Below, piece after piece: positions 56,788 to 64,000 of a DNA stretch of 64,000 nt; position 1 is the first letter of the stretch; each line of letters opens with the position of its first letter. The stretch lies in assembly GCF_014203535.1 (NCBI RefSeq), contig NZ_JACHJI010000003.1:506051-570050 (forward strand), written 5' to 3'. The notes under the pieces were generated by a model that ran no database searches, was not told where the DNA came from, and saw nothing but the letters and a program-made list of their open reading frames with translations. This DNA is from Streptomyces griseomycini. Its GTDB lineage: Bacteria; Actinomycetota; Actinomycetes; Streptomycetales; Streptomycetaceae. Both the position numbers and the translations under genes were made by a program.

Positions 56788-57488
56788 GGTCCGGACACGG
56801 GGCGCGGCGGCCCGGGGCCGGCCCGGGGTGCGTCGGTCCGCGGGCCCGCGGCAGGGGGCCTTCAGGGCCGGGACCCGTCGGTCGGGGGCCTTCAGGGTCG
56901 GGACCCGCCGGCCGAGGAGCCGGCGAGCCGGATTCCGGCGGCTTCGGGGCCGCCGACCGGAGACCTGCCGACCGGGGATCCGCCGACCGGGGATCCGCCG
57001 ACCGGGGATCCGCCGACCGGAGAGCCGTCACCCGCGACTCCGCCGACAGGGGGTCCGCGACCGTCTGGAGCGTCGGGGCGGTCGCGGTGCTGTGTGTCGT
57101 CTTCGGCGCCGTCCTGGCCCTCGGGCACGCGGTGGTGGTCCGGCACCGCGCGGCCGGGGGCGCGGACCTCGCGGCGCTCGCGGCGGCGGACCACTGGACG
57201 CAGGGCGGCACGGCCGCCTGTGCCCGGGCGGAGCGGGTGGCCCGGGCACAGGGCGCGCGGCTGGTGCGGTGCGCGGTCGTCGGCGAGGTCTCGGACGTGT
57301 CGGTGGCGTCGGGCCGGGGGCCGTTCACGGCGGAGGTCAGGGCGCGGGCGGGACCTCCGGGTCCGGCGGAGTCCCCGCCCCCGGTCCCGAACCGGCTCCC
57401 GGAGCCGGGTCCGTCCCCGGCCACCGGTCCGGGGCCGCCTCCACTCCCTCCGGCCGCTGGTCCGGTGCCCCCTCCAGCAGCACCGTGA
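56784..57488 (+). CDS. TadE/TadG-like protein with repeat-rich N-terminus (Rv3654c-like)
   Basis: 234 residues. The first about 90 residues are Gly/Pro/Arg-rich with SADRG repeats encoded by 15-bp units (56960-57010). Then comes a membrane helix (about 98-118; ATVWSVGAVAVLCVVFGAVLALGHAVV) and the 'helicase/secretion neighbourhood TadE' block HRAAGGADLAALAAADHW, then CARAERVA. A Pro-rich tail (about 190-234) overlaps the convergent helicase gene by 152 bp. Start uncertain because the N-terminus is low complexity. Confidence 0.8.
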   Translation: MRSGHGARRPGAGPGCVGPRARGRGPSGPGPVGRGPSGSGPAGRGAGEPDSGGFGAADRRPADRGSADRGSADRGSADRRAVTRDSADRGSATVWSVGAVAVLCVVFGAVLALGHAVVVRHRAAGGADLAALAAADHWTQGGTAACARAERVARAQGARLVRCAVVGEVSDVSVASGRGPFTAEVRARAGPPGPAESPPPVPNRLPEPGPSPATGPGPPPLPPAAGPVPPPAAP

Positions 57489-59907
57489 GCAGCCGCACCG
57501 CGCCCCGTTTGTGCAGGGGGTCGTTGCCGTTGCCGCACTTGGGGGACTGGATGCAGGACGGGCAGCCGGCCTCGCACTCGCAGGAGGCGATGGCCCGACG
57601 GGTGGCGGTGAGCCAGGCACGGGCGGTGTGGAAGGCGCGTTCCGCGAAGCCCGCGCCGCCCGGGTGGCCGTCGTAGACGAAGACGGTGGGCAGCAGGGTG
57701 TCGGGGTGGAGGGGGACCGAGACGCCGCCGATGTCCCAGCGGTCGCAGGTCGCGAAGAGCGGCAGCATGCCGATCGACGCGTGCTCGGCGGCGTGCAGGG
57801 CGCCGCCGAGGATCTCCGGACCGATCCGGGCCCGGTCCAGCTGGTCCTCGGTGACCGTCCACCACACCGCGCGGGTGCGCAGCGTACGGGGAGGAAGGTC
57901 GAGCTTCGTCTCGCCCAGCACCTCACCGGTCATGACGCGCCGGCGCAGGAAGGAGACCACTTGGTTGGTGACCTCGACGGAGCCGAAGCACAGGCGGCCG
58001 TCGCCCCACGGGATCTCGGTGTCCGTCTCCAGCACGGAGATCGACGTCGTGTCACGGGCGACCGTCGTGTACGTCGGGTTCGCCTGCTCGACCAGGGCGA
58101 CGGAGTCCTCCAGGTCGAGGGAGCGGACGAGATACGTGCGGCCCTGGTGCAGGTGGACCGCGCCCTCGTGGACGCTCGTGTGGGCGGCGCCCGCGTCGAC
58201 CGTGCCGAGCAGCCTGCCGGTACCGGCCTCGACGACCTGGACCGGTCGGCCGCCCTCCCCGCGGATGTCGGCGAGGTCGGCGGCCCGCTCCCGGCGGGTC
58301 CAGTGCCAGGCCTTCGTCCGGCGGCGGAGCAGCTTCGCGGCCTCCAGCTGCGGGAGGAGTTCCCCGGCGGCCGGGCCGAACAGGTCGAGGTCCCCGTCCG
58401 TCAGGGGCAGTTCCTCGGCCGCCGCGCACAGGTGCGGGGCGAGCACGTAGGGATTGTCGGGGTCGAGGACGGTGGACTCCACGGGCTGGTCGAACAGGGC
58501 CTCGGGGTGGTGGACGAGGAAGGTGTCCAGCGGGTCGTCGCGGGCGACCAGGACGGCGAGGGCGCCCCGCCCGGACCGTCCCGCGCGGCCGGCCTGCTGC
58601 CACAGGGAGGCCCGGGTGCCCGGGTAGCCGGCGATCACCACGGCGTCCAGGCCGGAGATGTCCACGCCGAGCTCCAGCGCGTTGGTCGCGGCCAGGCCGA
58701 GGAGTTCGCCGGAGTGCAGGGCCCGTTCCAGAGCACGGCGCTCCTCGGGGAGGTAGCCGCCCCGGTACGCCGCGACCCGCCGGGCCAGTGAACGGTCGAC
58801 CTCGGCGAGGCGCTCCTGGGCGATCACGGAGATCAGCTCGGCGCCGCGCCGGGAGCGTACGAAGGTGACCGAGCGGACGCCCTGCACGGTGAGGTCGGTC
58901 AGCAGGTCGGCGGCCTCGGCGGTGGCGGTACGGCGGACGGGCGCGCCCTTCTCGCCGTGCAGCTCGGTCAGGGGCGGCTCCCAGAGGGCGAACACCAGTT
59001 CACCGCGCGGTGAGGCGTCGTCGGCGACCTCCACCACCGGCAGGCCGGTGAGACGGCGGGCGGCGACCGCGGGCTCGGCGGCGGTCGCGGAGGCCAGCAG
59101 GAACACCGGCGAGGCCCCGTAGCGCGCGCACAGCCGGCGCAGCCGGCGCAGCACCTGGGCGACGTGCGAGCCGAAGACACCCCGGTAGGTGTGGCACTCG
59201 TCGATGACGACGTACTTCAGTGCCTTGAGGAAGGAGGACCAGCGGGCGTGGGACGGCAGGACGCCCCGGTGCAGCATGTCCGGGTTGGTCAGCACGTAAT
59301 TGGCGTACTGGCGGATCCACTCGCGTTCCTCGAACGGCGTGTCGCCGTCGTAGACCGCCGCACGCACCGAATGGCCCAAAGGATGTGAAAGTTCCTTCAC
59401 GGACCGGCACTGGTCCGCCGCGAGGGCCTTGGTGGGGGCGAGGTAGAGGGCGGTCGCGCCGCGGCCGTTCGGTGCCTCGGCACCGTCCAGGAGGGTCGAC
59501 AGGACCGGTGCGAGGTACGCCAGGGACTTGCCGGAGGCCGTGCCGGTGGCGACCACGACCGACTCGCCGTCCAGGGCGTGTTCGGCGGCGCGTGCCTGGT
59601 GGGCCCAGGGATGATCGACGCCCGCGGCCCGCACGGCGGCGACGACCTCCGCGCGGATCCGGTCCGGCCAGACGGCATGGCGACCCGCGCGCGGGGGCAA
59701 GTGCTCCGTATGAGTAATGCGCGAAGCCCGGCTCGGTCCGGACGCGAGCCGGTCCAGGACCGCGCCCGGCACGGACCCGGACGCGGTGTCCGCCGGGGGT
59801 CGATCGGATCGGTGATTCTTGGCCATCGGCACCGAGTGTGTCACTGGAGTGACGGACAATGGGGTCAAGGCGTCGTGCACGCCTGCCGGTAAGTGATTGA
59901 ATGCCAT
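57337..59907 (-). CDS. DEAD/DECH-box helicase with DUF1998/MZB C-terminus
   Basis: 856 residues from ATG 59907 (ATG 59826 is an alternative; neither has a clear ribosome site). Superfamily 2: ATGTASGKSLAYLAP (motif I), VIDECHTYRGVFGSH (motif II, DECH), LLASATA (III), TFVRSRRGAE (IV), GYPGTRASLWQQAGRAGRSG (VI). The C-terminal DUF1998 zinc site has CECEAGCPSCIQSPKCGN. MrfA-like helicases act in repair of mitomycin-type damage. It is the gene always found beside TadE proteins in actinobacteria. Pro/Gly-rich end overlaps the TadG-like gene. Confidence 0.92.
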   Translation of the reverse strand: MAFNHLPAGVHDALTPLSVTPVTHSVPMAKNHRSDRPPADTASGSVPGAVLDRLASGPSRASRITHTEHLPPRAGRHAVWPDRIRAEVVAAVRAAGVDHPWAHQARAAEHALDGESVVVATGTASGKSLAYLAPVLSTLLDGAEAPNGRGATALYLAPTKALAADQCRSVKELSHPLGHSVRAAVYDGDTPFEEREWIRQYANYVLTNPDMLHRGVLPSHARWSSFLKALKYVVIDECHTYRGVFGSHVAQVLRRLRRLCARYGASPVFLLASATAAEPAVAARRLTGLPVVEVADDASPRGELVFALWEPPLTELHGEKGAPVRRTATAEAADLLTDLTVQGVRSVTFVRSRRGAELISVIAQERLAEVDRSLARRVAAYRGGYLPEERRALERALHSGELLGLAATNALELGVDISGLDAVVIAGYPGTRASLWQQAGRAGRSGRGALAVLVARDDPLDTFLVHHPEALFDQPVESTVLDPDNPYVLAPHLCAAAEELPLTDGDLDLFGPAAGELLPQLEAAKLLRRRTKAWHWTRRERAADLADIRGEGGRPVQVVEAGTGRLLGTVDAGAAHTSVHEGAVHLHQGRTYLVRSLDLEDSVALVEQANPTYTTVARDTTSISVLETDTEIPWGDGRLCFGSVEVTNQVVSFLRRRVMTGEVLGETKLDLPPRTLRTRAVWWTVTEDQLDRARIGPEILGGALHAAEHASIGMLPLFATCDRWDIGGVSVPLHPDTLLPTVFVYDGHPGGAGFAERAFHTARAWLTATRRAIASCECEAGCPSCIQSPKCGNGNDPLHKRGAVRLLTVLLEGAPDQRPEGVEAAPDRWPGTDPAPGAGSGPGAGTPPDPEVPPAP

Positions 59908-59986
59908 CGCGGCTGGCGAACCGTCCCGGGGGCTGAGCCGAGATGCCCCAAGGGCGACCGCTCGATAGCTAGGTGCTGGAGGATCC

Positions 59987-60328
59987 GTGGACCTGTCCCT
60001 GTCGACCGAGACCATGGGCGATCGCACGATCGTCAGGGTCGGTGGCGAAATCGACGTATATACCGCGCCCAAGCTGCGCGAGCAGCTGGTCGAGCTGGTG
60101 AACGACGGCAGTTTCCACCTTGTCGTCGACATGGAGGGTGTGGACTTCCTCGACTCCACCGGACTCGGCGTGCTGGTCGGCGGCCTGAAGCGCGTCCGTG
60201 CCCATGAGGGCTCGTTGCGCCTGGTCTGCAACCAGGAGCGCATTCTCAAGATCTTCCGTATCACCGGCCTCACCAAGGTGTTCCCGATCCACACCTCGGT
60301 CGAGGAAGCGGTGGCGGCCACCGACTGA
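59987..60328 (+). CDS. bldG: Anti-anti-sigma factor BldG
   Basis: 113 residues from the GTG at 59987 (GGAGGATCC upstream). STAS domain over the whole length; the phosphorylatable Ser is S57 in [27 protein letters not shown] (about 16-31) is the family start. BldG is needed for aerial mycelium and antibiotic production in S. coelicolor and is controlled by phosphorylation. The anti-sigma factor gene follows at once, the canonical pair. Confidence 0.97.
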   Translation: MDLSLSTETMGDRTIVRVGGEIDVYTAPKLREQLVELVNDGSFHLVVDMEGVDFLDSTGLGVLVGGLKRVRAHEGSLRLVCNQERILKIFRITGLTKVFPIHTSVEEAVAATD

Positions 60329-60439
60329 CAAGCGGCTCCGGGCCGGTGCGCCCGGGCGGCAGAAGTGAAGCACGAGGGGGGCCGCGCTCTTCGGCGGCTC
60401 GGCCCCTCCACAGCACGCCCGTAGTTGCGAGGGGGATGC

Positions 60440-60877
60440 ATGGCCACCGTCGAACTCCGCTTCAGCGCGCTGCCCGAACACGTGAGGACCGCCCGGCTCG
60501 TGGCGGCGGCGGTGGCGCGCAGGGCCGGAGTGGACGAGGCCGTCCTCGACGAGGTCAGGCTCGCCGTCGGCGAGGCGTGCACGCGAGCCGTGGGGCTGCA
60601 CCGGAACGGCGGCATCACGGCGCCCGTGAAAGTGCTGCTGATCGAGGAGGAGAAACAGTTCTCCATCGAGGTCGGCGACGAGGTGCCCCACGCGGTCCCC
60701 GGCGGGCACCCGCCCGGTGACGGGGCCGGCGACGCCGACGTCGAGACCGAGGAGGACGAGATGGGCCTCGCGGTCATCAGCGGCCTCGTCGACGACGTCG
60801 AGGTCAGTGCCGGGGCACACGGCGGATCGATCCGCATGAGGTGGCCCACCACGCCGCCGACCACCCTCCCGGTCTGA
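60440..60877 (+). CDS. BldG-associated anti-sigma factor (SCO3548-like)
   Basis: 145 residues from ATG 60440 (GAGGGGG upstream). HATPase_c-like RsbW fold: LDEVRLAVGEACTRAV (about 43-58; N-box with Glu, the usual Asn replaced) and EDEMGLAVISGLVDDVEV (about 112-129). It should bind BldG and a sigma factor. An acidic insert (PPGDGAGDADVETEED) replaces part of the ATP lid, so kinase activity may be weak or absent; that is inference. Confidence 0.9.
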   Translation: MATVELRFSALPEHVRTARLVAAAVARRAGVDEAVLDEVRLAVGEACTRAVGLHRNGGITAPVKVLLIEEEKQFSIEVGDEVPHAVPGGHPPGDGAGDADVETEEDEMGLAVISGLVDDVEVSAGAHGGSIRMRWPTTPPTTLPV

Positions 60878-60907
60878 GCCGGTTCACCCGAACAGCGACT
60901 CTTTCAG

Positions 60908-60939
60908 ACGAAGGGCCCCACACGTGGGGCCCTTCGTCA
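60908..60939. terminator. Terminator after the bldG operon
   Basis: 15-bp perfect stem (60908-60922 with 60925-60939) with a 2-base loop, 30 bp after the anti-sigma gene stop. No T-tract. Confidence 0.8.
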
Positions 60940-61200
60940 TGTGCGGCCGTCAGTGCCCGCGCTTACAGTGGTCTCGTGCGGTTGATCGCGTGAATTCATT
61001 CACGATCAATTGCATCATTGAAGTGCGATCAAGTGAATGCGGCAAAGGCATTACCGATTTCGGACCCCTGGCCACCCGGAGATCATTGGGTGAAGGGCGC
61101 GTGCAGGCCATTTGTATTTCGCGTGCTCTGTTTTGATCGGGTTCCGGTACCTACAATCCCGTCCACATCTTGAGCTCAGCCCAAGCGTCAAGGAGGACGA
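60940..61200. promoter_or_regulatory. Upstream region of hppA
   Basis: 261 bp without a gene and unusually A+T-rich for this chromosome (60985-61140). A TACAAT hexamer at 61152-61157 is a good -10 candidate about 44 bp before the start; no well-spaced -35 is evident. AAGGAGG lies seven bases before the hppA ATG. Confidence 0.55.
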
Positions 61201-63606
61201 ATGGCGGGGCTTTCCATCTCATACGGGTCGGGCCGACCCACATCCCTCGCAGCCGCTGTGCTGACCGACGACAACCGCCTGCTCGTGGTGGTCATCGGCA
61301 TCGTCGCGCTGGCGGCGCTCGTGGTCGCGGGAGTCCTGGTGCGCCAGGTGCTCGCGGCCGGCGAGGGCACCGACAGCATGAAGAAGATCGCCGCTGCGGT
61401 CCAGGAGGGCGCGAACGCCTATCTGGCCCGTCAGTTGCGCACGCTCGGCGTATTCGCCGTGGTCGTGTTCTTCCTGCTCATGCTGCTGCCCGCGGACGAC
61501 TGGAATCAGCGTGCCGGACGGTCGGTGTTCTTCTTGATCGGAGCGGCGTTCTCGGCGGCCACCGGCTATATCGGCATGTGGCTCGCCGTGCGCAGCAATG
61601 TGCGGGTCGCGGCGGCGGCGCGCGAAGCCACTCCGGCGGAGGGCGAGCCGGAAAAGGATCTCACCGCGGTCTCGCACAAAGCGATGAAGATCGCTTTCCG
61701 TACGGGGGGCGTCGTCGGCATGTTCACCGTCGGCCTCGGCCTGCTGGGCGCCTCCTGCGTGGTGCTGGTGTACGCGGCCGACGCGCCGAAGGTGCTCGAG
61801 GGATTCGGTCTCGGGGCCGCGCTGATCGCGATGTTCATGCGGGTCGGCGGCGGCATCTTCACCAAGGCCGCCGACGTCGGCGCCGACCTGGTCGGCAAGG
61901 TCGAGCAGGGCATTCCGGAGGACGATCCGCGCAATGCCGCGACCATCGCCGACAACGTGGGCGACAACGTCGGCGACTGCGCGGGCATGGCGGCCGACCT
62001 CTTCGAGTCGTACGCCGTGACCCTGGTGGCCGCGCTGATCCTGGGCTCGGCGGCGTTCGGCGACGCGGGGCTCGCCTTCCCGTTGCTGGTGCCGGCGATC
62101 GGTGTCCTCACCGCGATGATCGGCATCTTCGCGGTGGCCCCGAGGCGCGCCGACCGCAGCGGCATGAGCGCGATCAACCGGGGGTTCTTCATCTCCGCGG
62201 TGATCTCGCTGGCGCTGGTCGCGGTCGCGGTGTTCACCTACCTGCCGTCGTCCTACGCCGACCTCGACGGCGTCACCGACGCGGTGATCCGGGGCAAGGA
62301 CGGCGATCCGCGGATCCTGGCACTCGTCGCGGTGGCCATCGGCATCGTGCTCGCCGCCCTCATCCAGCAACTCACCGGCTACTTCACCGAGACGACCCGG
62401 CGCCCCGTGAAGGACATCGGCAGGACCTCGCTCACCGGACCGGCCACCGTCGTCCTCGCGGGCATCTCCATCGGTCTCGAATCCGCCGTCTACACCGCCC
62501 TGTTGATCGGACTCGGTGTCTACGGGGCGTTCCTGCTCGGCGGTACGTCGATCATGCTGGCGCTGTTCGCGGTGGCACTGGCCGGCACCGGCCTGCTCAC
62601 CACGGTCGGTGTGATCGTCGCGATGGACACCTTCGGTCCCGTCTCCGACAACGCGCAGGGCATCGCGGAGATGTCCGGCGACGTCGAGGGCGCGGGCGCC
62701 CAGGTGCTCACCAACCTGGACGCGGTCGGCAACACCACCAAGGCCATCACCAAGGGCATCGCCATCGCCACGGCCGTGCTCGCCGCGGCGGCGCTGTTCG
62801 GCTCGTACCGGGACGCCATCACCACCGGCGCGCGGGACGTGGGCGAGAAGCTCAGCGGCGAGGGTGCGCCGATGAGCCTGATGATGGACATCTCGCAGCC
62901 CAACAACCTCGTCGGACTCGTCGCGGGCGCGGCGGTCGTCTTCCTGTTCTCCGGGCTGGCGATCAACGCGGTGTCGCGGTCGGCGGGTTCGGTGGTCTTC
63001 GAGGTGCGGCGGCAGTTCCGCGAGCGGCCCGGGATCATGGACCACAGCGAGAAACCGGAGTACGGCAAGGTCGTCGACATCTGCACCAGGGACGCCCTGC
63101 GGGAGCTCGCCACACCCGGCCTGCTCGCCGTGATGGCGCCCATCTTCATCGGGTTCACGCTCGGCGTCGGCGCCCTGGGGGCGTTCCTCGCGGGCGCGAT
63201 CGGCGCGGGCACGCTGATGGCGGTGTTCCTCGCCAACTCCGGTGGCGCCTGGGACAACGCGAAGAAACTCGTCGAGGACGGGCACCACGGCGGCAAGGGC
63301 AGCGAGGCCCACGCGGCCACCGTGATCGGCGACACCGTCGGCGACCCCTTCAAGGACACCGCCGGCCCCGCGATCAACCCCCTGCTGAAGGTGATGAACC
63401 TGGTGGCGCTGCTCATCGCGCCCGCGGTCATCAAGTTCTCCTACGGCGCCGACGAGAGCGTCGGGATGCGGGTGCTGATCGCGGTTCTCGCACTGGTGGT
63501 GATCGTCAGTGCGGTGTACGTGTCCAAGCGGCGCGGTATCGCCGTGGGGGACGAGGGCGACTCCGAACCGAAGCCCAAGTCGGCCGATCCGGCGGTGGTT
63601 TCCTAG
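61201..63606 (+). CDS. hppA: Membrane-bound proton-translocating pyrophosphatase
   Basis: 801 residues, 16 or so helices. It couples PPi hydrolysis to H+ pumping. Pyrophosphate-site motifs: KAADVGADLVGKVEQGIPEDD (about 220-240; split DVGADLVGK + EQGIPEDD), NVGDNVGDCAGM (about 255-266) and, near the C-terminus, GDTVGDPFKDTAGPAINPL. GNTTKA (about 513-518) carries Lys where K+-dependent enzymes have Ala, pointing to the K+-independent H+-pumping type. The C-terminus is a short charged tail. Start ATG 61201 with AAGGAGG. Confidence 0.96.
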   Translation: MAGLSISYGSGRPTSLAAAVLTDDNRLLVVVIGIVALAALVVAGVLVRQVLAAGEGTDSMKKIAAAVQEGANAYLARQLRTLGVFAVVVFFLLMLLPADDWNQRAGRSVFFLIGAAFSAATGYIGMWLAVRSNVRVAAAAREATPAEGEPEKDLTAVSHKAMKIAFRTGGVVGMFTVGLGLLGASCVVLVYAADAPKVLEGFGLGAALIAMFMRVGGGIFTKAADVGADLVGKVEQGIPEDDPRNAATIADNVGDNVGDCAGMAADLFESYAVTLVAALILGSAAFGDAGLAFPLLVPAIGVLTAMIGIFAVAPRRADRSGMSAINRGFFISAVISLALVAVAVFTYLPSSYADLDGVTDAVIRGKDGDPRILALVAVAIGIVLAALIQQLTGYFTETTRRPVKDIGRTSLTGPATVVLAGISIGLESAVYTALLIGLGVYGAFLLGGTSIMLALFAVALAGTGLLTTVGVIVAMDTFGPVSDNAQGIAEMSGDVEGAGAQVLTNLDAVGNTTKAITKGIAIATAVLAAAALFGSYRDAITTGARDVGEKLSGEGAPMSLMMDISQPNNLVGLVAGAAVVFLFSGLAINAVSRSAGSVVFEVRRQFRERPGIMDHSEKPEYGKVVDICTRDALRELATPGLLAVMAPIFIGFTLGVGALGAFLAGAIGAGTLMAVFLANSGGAWDNAKKLVEDGHHGGKGSEAHAATVIGDTVGDPFKDTAGPAINPLLKVMNLVALLIAPAVIKFSYGADESVGMRVLIAVLALVVIVSAVYVSKRRGIAVGDEGDSEPKPKSADPAVVS

Positions 63607-63612
63607 GCAGGA

Positions 63613-63630
63613 CACCACGGCTGCGTGGTG
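63613..63630. terminator. Possible hppA terminator
   Basis: 7-bp stem CACCACG / CGTGGTG with a 4-base loop just after the hppA stop. Short, no T-tract. Confidence 0.4.
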
Positions 63631-63828
63631 AGGGCCGGACCAACGACCGGGCGGGCGGCGCGGATTGACGCGTCGTCCGCCCGTTTCCCGTGGTGCGCCC
63701 CTGCGAGTGAGCCTTCTCTCGCTTGGTGCAAATGGCTTCAAAAGTCTCTTAACGGACGTCCGGCGGGTGGGCGTAGCCCATCTGGCGTGTATGTTCCGGG
63801 GCCGAGAGCCATGGAAGGGACCAATCCG

Positions 63829-64000
63829 GTGAACAAGAAGCTCGCGGCCGCACTGTCCGGCGGTGCGGTACTGGTACTGGCGCTGACGGGATGCGGCGGC
63901 GACGACGGCAACGAGAAGCTGGACGCCTGGGCGAAGGAGGTCTGCGACGCGGTGCAGCCGCAGGCCAGGAAGATCGAGGCGGCCAACGCCTCGATCCAGA
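63829..64000 (+). CDS. Small lipoprotein, 5' part (cut by window edge)
   Basis: The visible 57 residues start at the GTG at 63829. A classical signal peptide (KKLAAALSGGAVLVLALTGC) ends in lipobox LTGC with the Cys about residue 22, then GGDDGNEKLDAWAKEVCDAVQPQ. It matches from memory a small secreted lipoprotein next to hppA in S. coelicolor (SCO3546). The rest lies outside the window. Confidence 0.82.
   Translation, partial: MNKKLAAALSGGAVLVLALTGCGGDDGNEKLDAWAKEVCDAVQPQARKIEAANASIQ

Overview
The window is high-G+C actinobacterial DNA and almost certainly comes from a Streptomyces chromosome. Evidence: very high third-position G+C, many GTG starts, 4-bp ATGA/GTGA gene overlaps, and a run of developmental genes (a WblA-type WhiB protein, a cAMP-receptor-type regulator, BldG with its partner anti-sigma factor, and an actinobacterial Tad cluster). 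From memory, unchecked by search, the gene order from about 23 kb to the right edge matches the SCO3546-SCO3580 region of S. coelicolor.

Layout. 0-10.5 kb: a two-TM ion channel with two RCK/TrkA-N domains, a YraQ-type permease with its TIGR03943 partner, a TatA-like protein, a BlaI/M56-peptidase pair with a visible operator, a zinc-ribbon protein, a PH-domain membrane protein, a metallophosphoesterase, a decayed reductase and a DUF6584 protein. 10.5-22.7 kb: a genomic island at the 3' end of a tRNA-Pro(CGG) gene. A 46-bp direct copy of the tRNA end marks its left border (10985-11030) and the intact tRNA marks the right (22627-22700). Cargo: a CHAT protease-STAND NTPase-TPR protein with a downstream single-pass membrane protein, other small membrane proteins, a formamide-use operon (fmdB, amiS/ureI-type channel, fmdA), a coiled-coil membrane protein and an IS3-family element that has cut the 5' end off the tyrosine integrase. 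A second integrase relic lies outside the left border, and an orphan 3' half of tRNA-Gly(CCC) lies inside, so the site has taken up several elements.

22.7-50 kb is core chromosome: a Pr6Pr-family membrane protein, a YkuE-like phosphoesterase, YqeY, a class A penicillin-binding protein, WblA, two ArsA/GET3-type ATPases, DUF4177, RidA, a Nudix/MBL pair, Crp, endonuclease III, a CoA-type Nudix enzyme, a MarP-like protease, an alpha/beta hydrolase with a holin-like protein, NhaA, acetyl-CoA synthetase, a SulP-carbonic anhydrase fusion, a polysaccharide-deacetylase-like lipoprotein, a CooC-like ATPase and a Fic-like protein lacking the catalytic His. 50-64 kb: two non-coding RNA loci flank a HAD phosphatase gene; one fits the actinobacterial 6C RNA very well and the other is a candidate for the 6S-like scr3559 RNA. 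Then come the Tad pilus cluster (Ssd/CpaE-like, TadA, TadB, TadC, a pilin-like DUF4244 protein, two TadE-type proteins), a DEAD/DECH helicase, BldG plus its anti-sigma factor, a proton-pumping pyrophosphatase and the start of a lipoprotein gene cut by the window edge.

The part most likely to be new biology is the island's CHAT-STAND-TPR protein with its small membrane partner, which has the architecture of a regulated protease/cell-death or anti-phage module.
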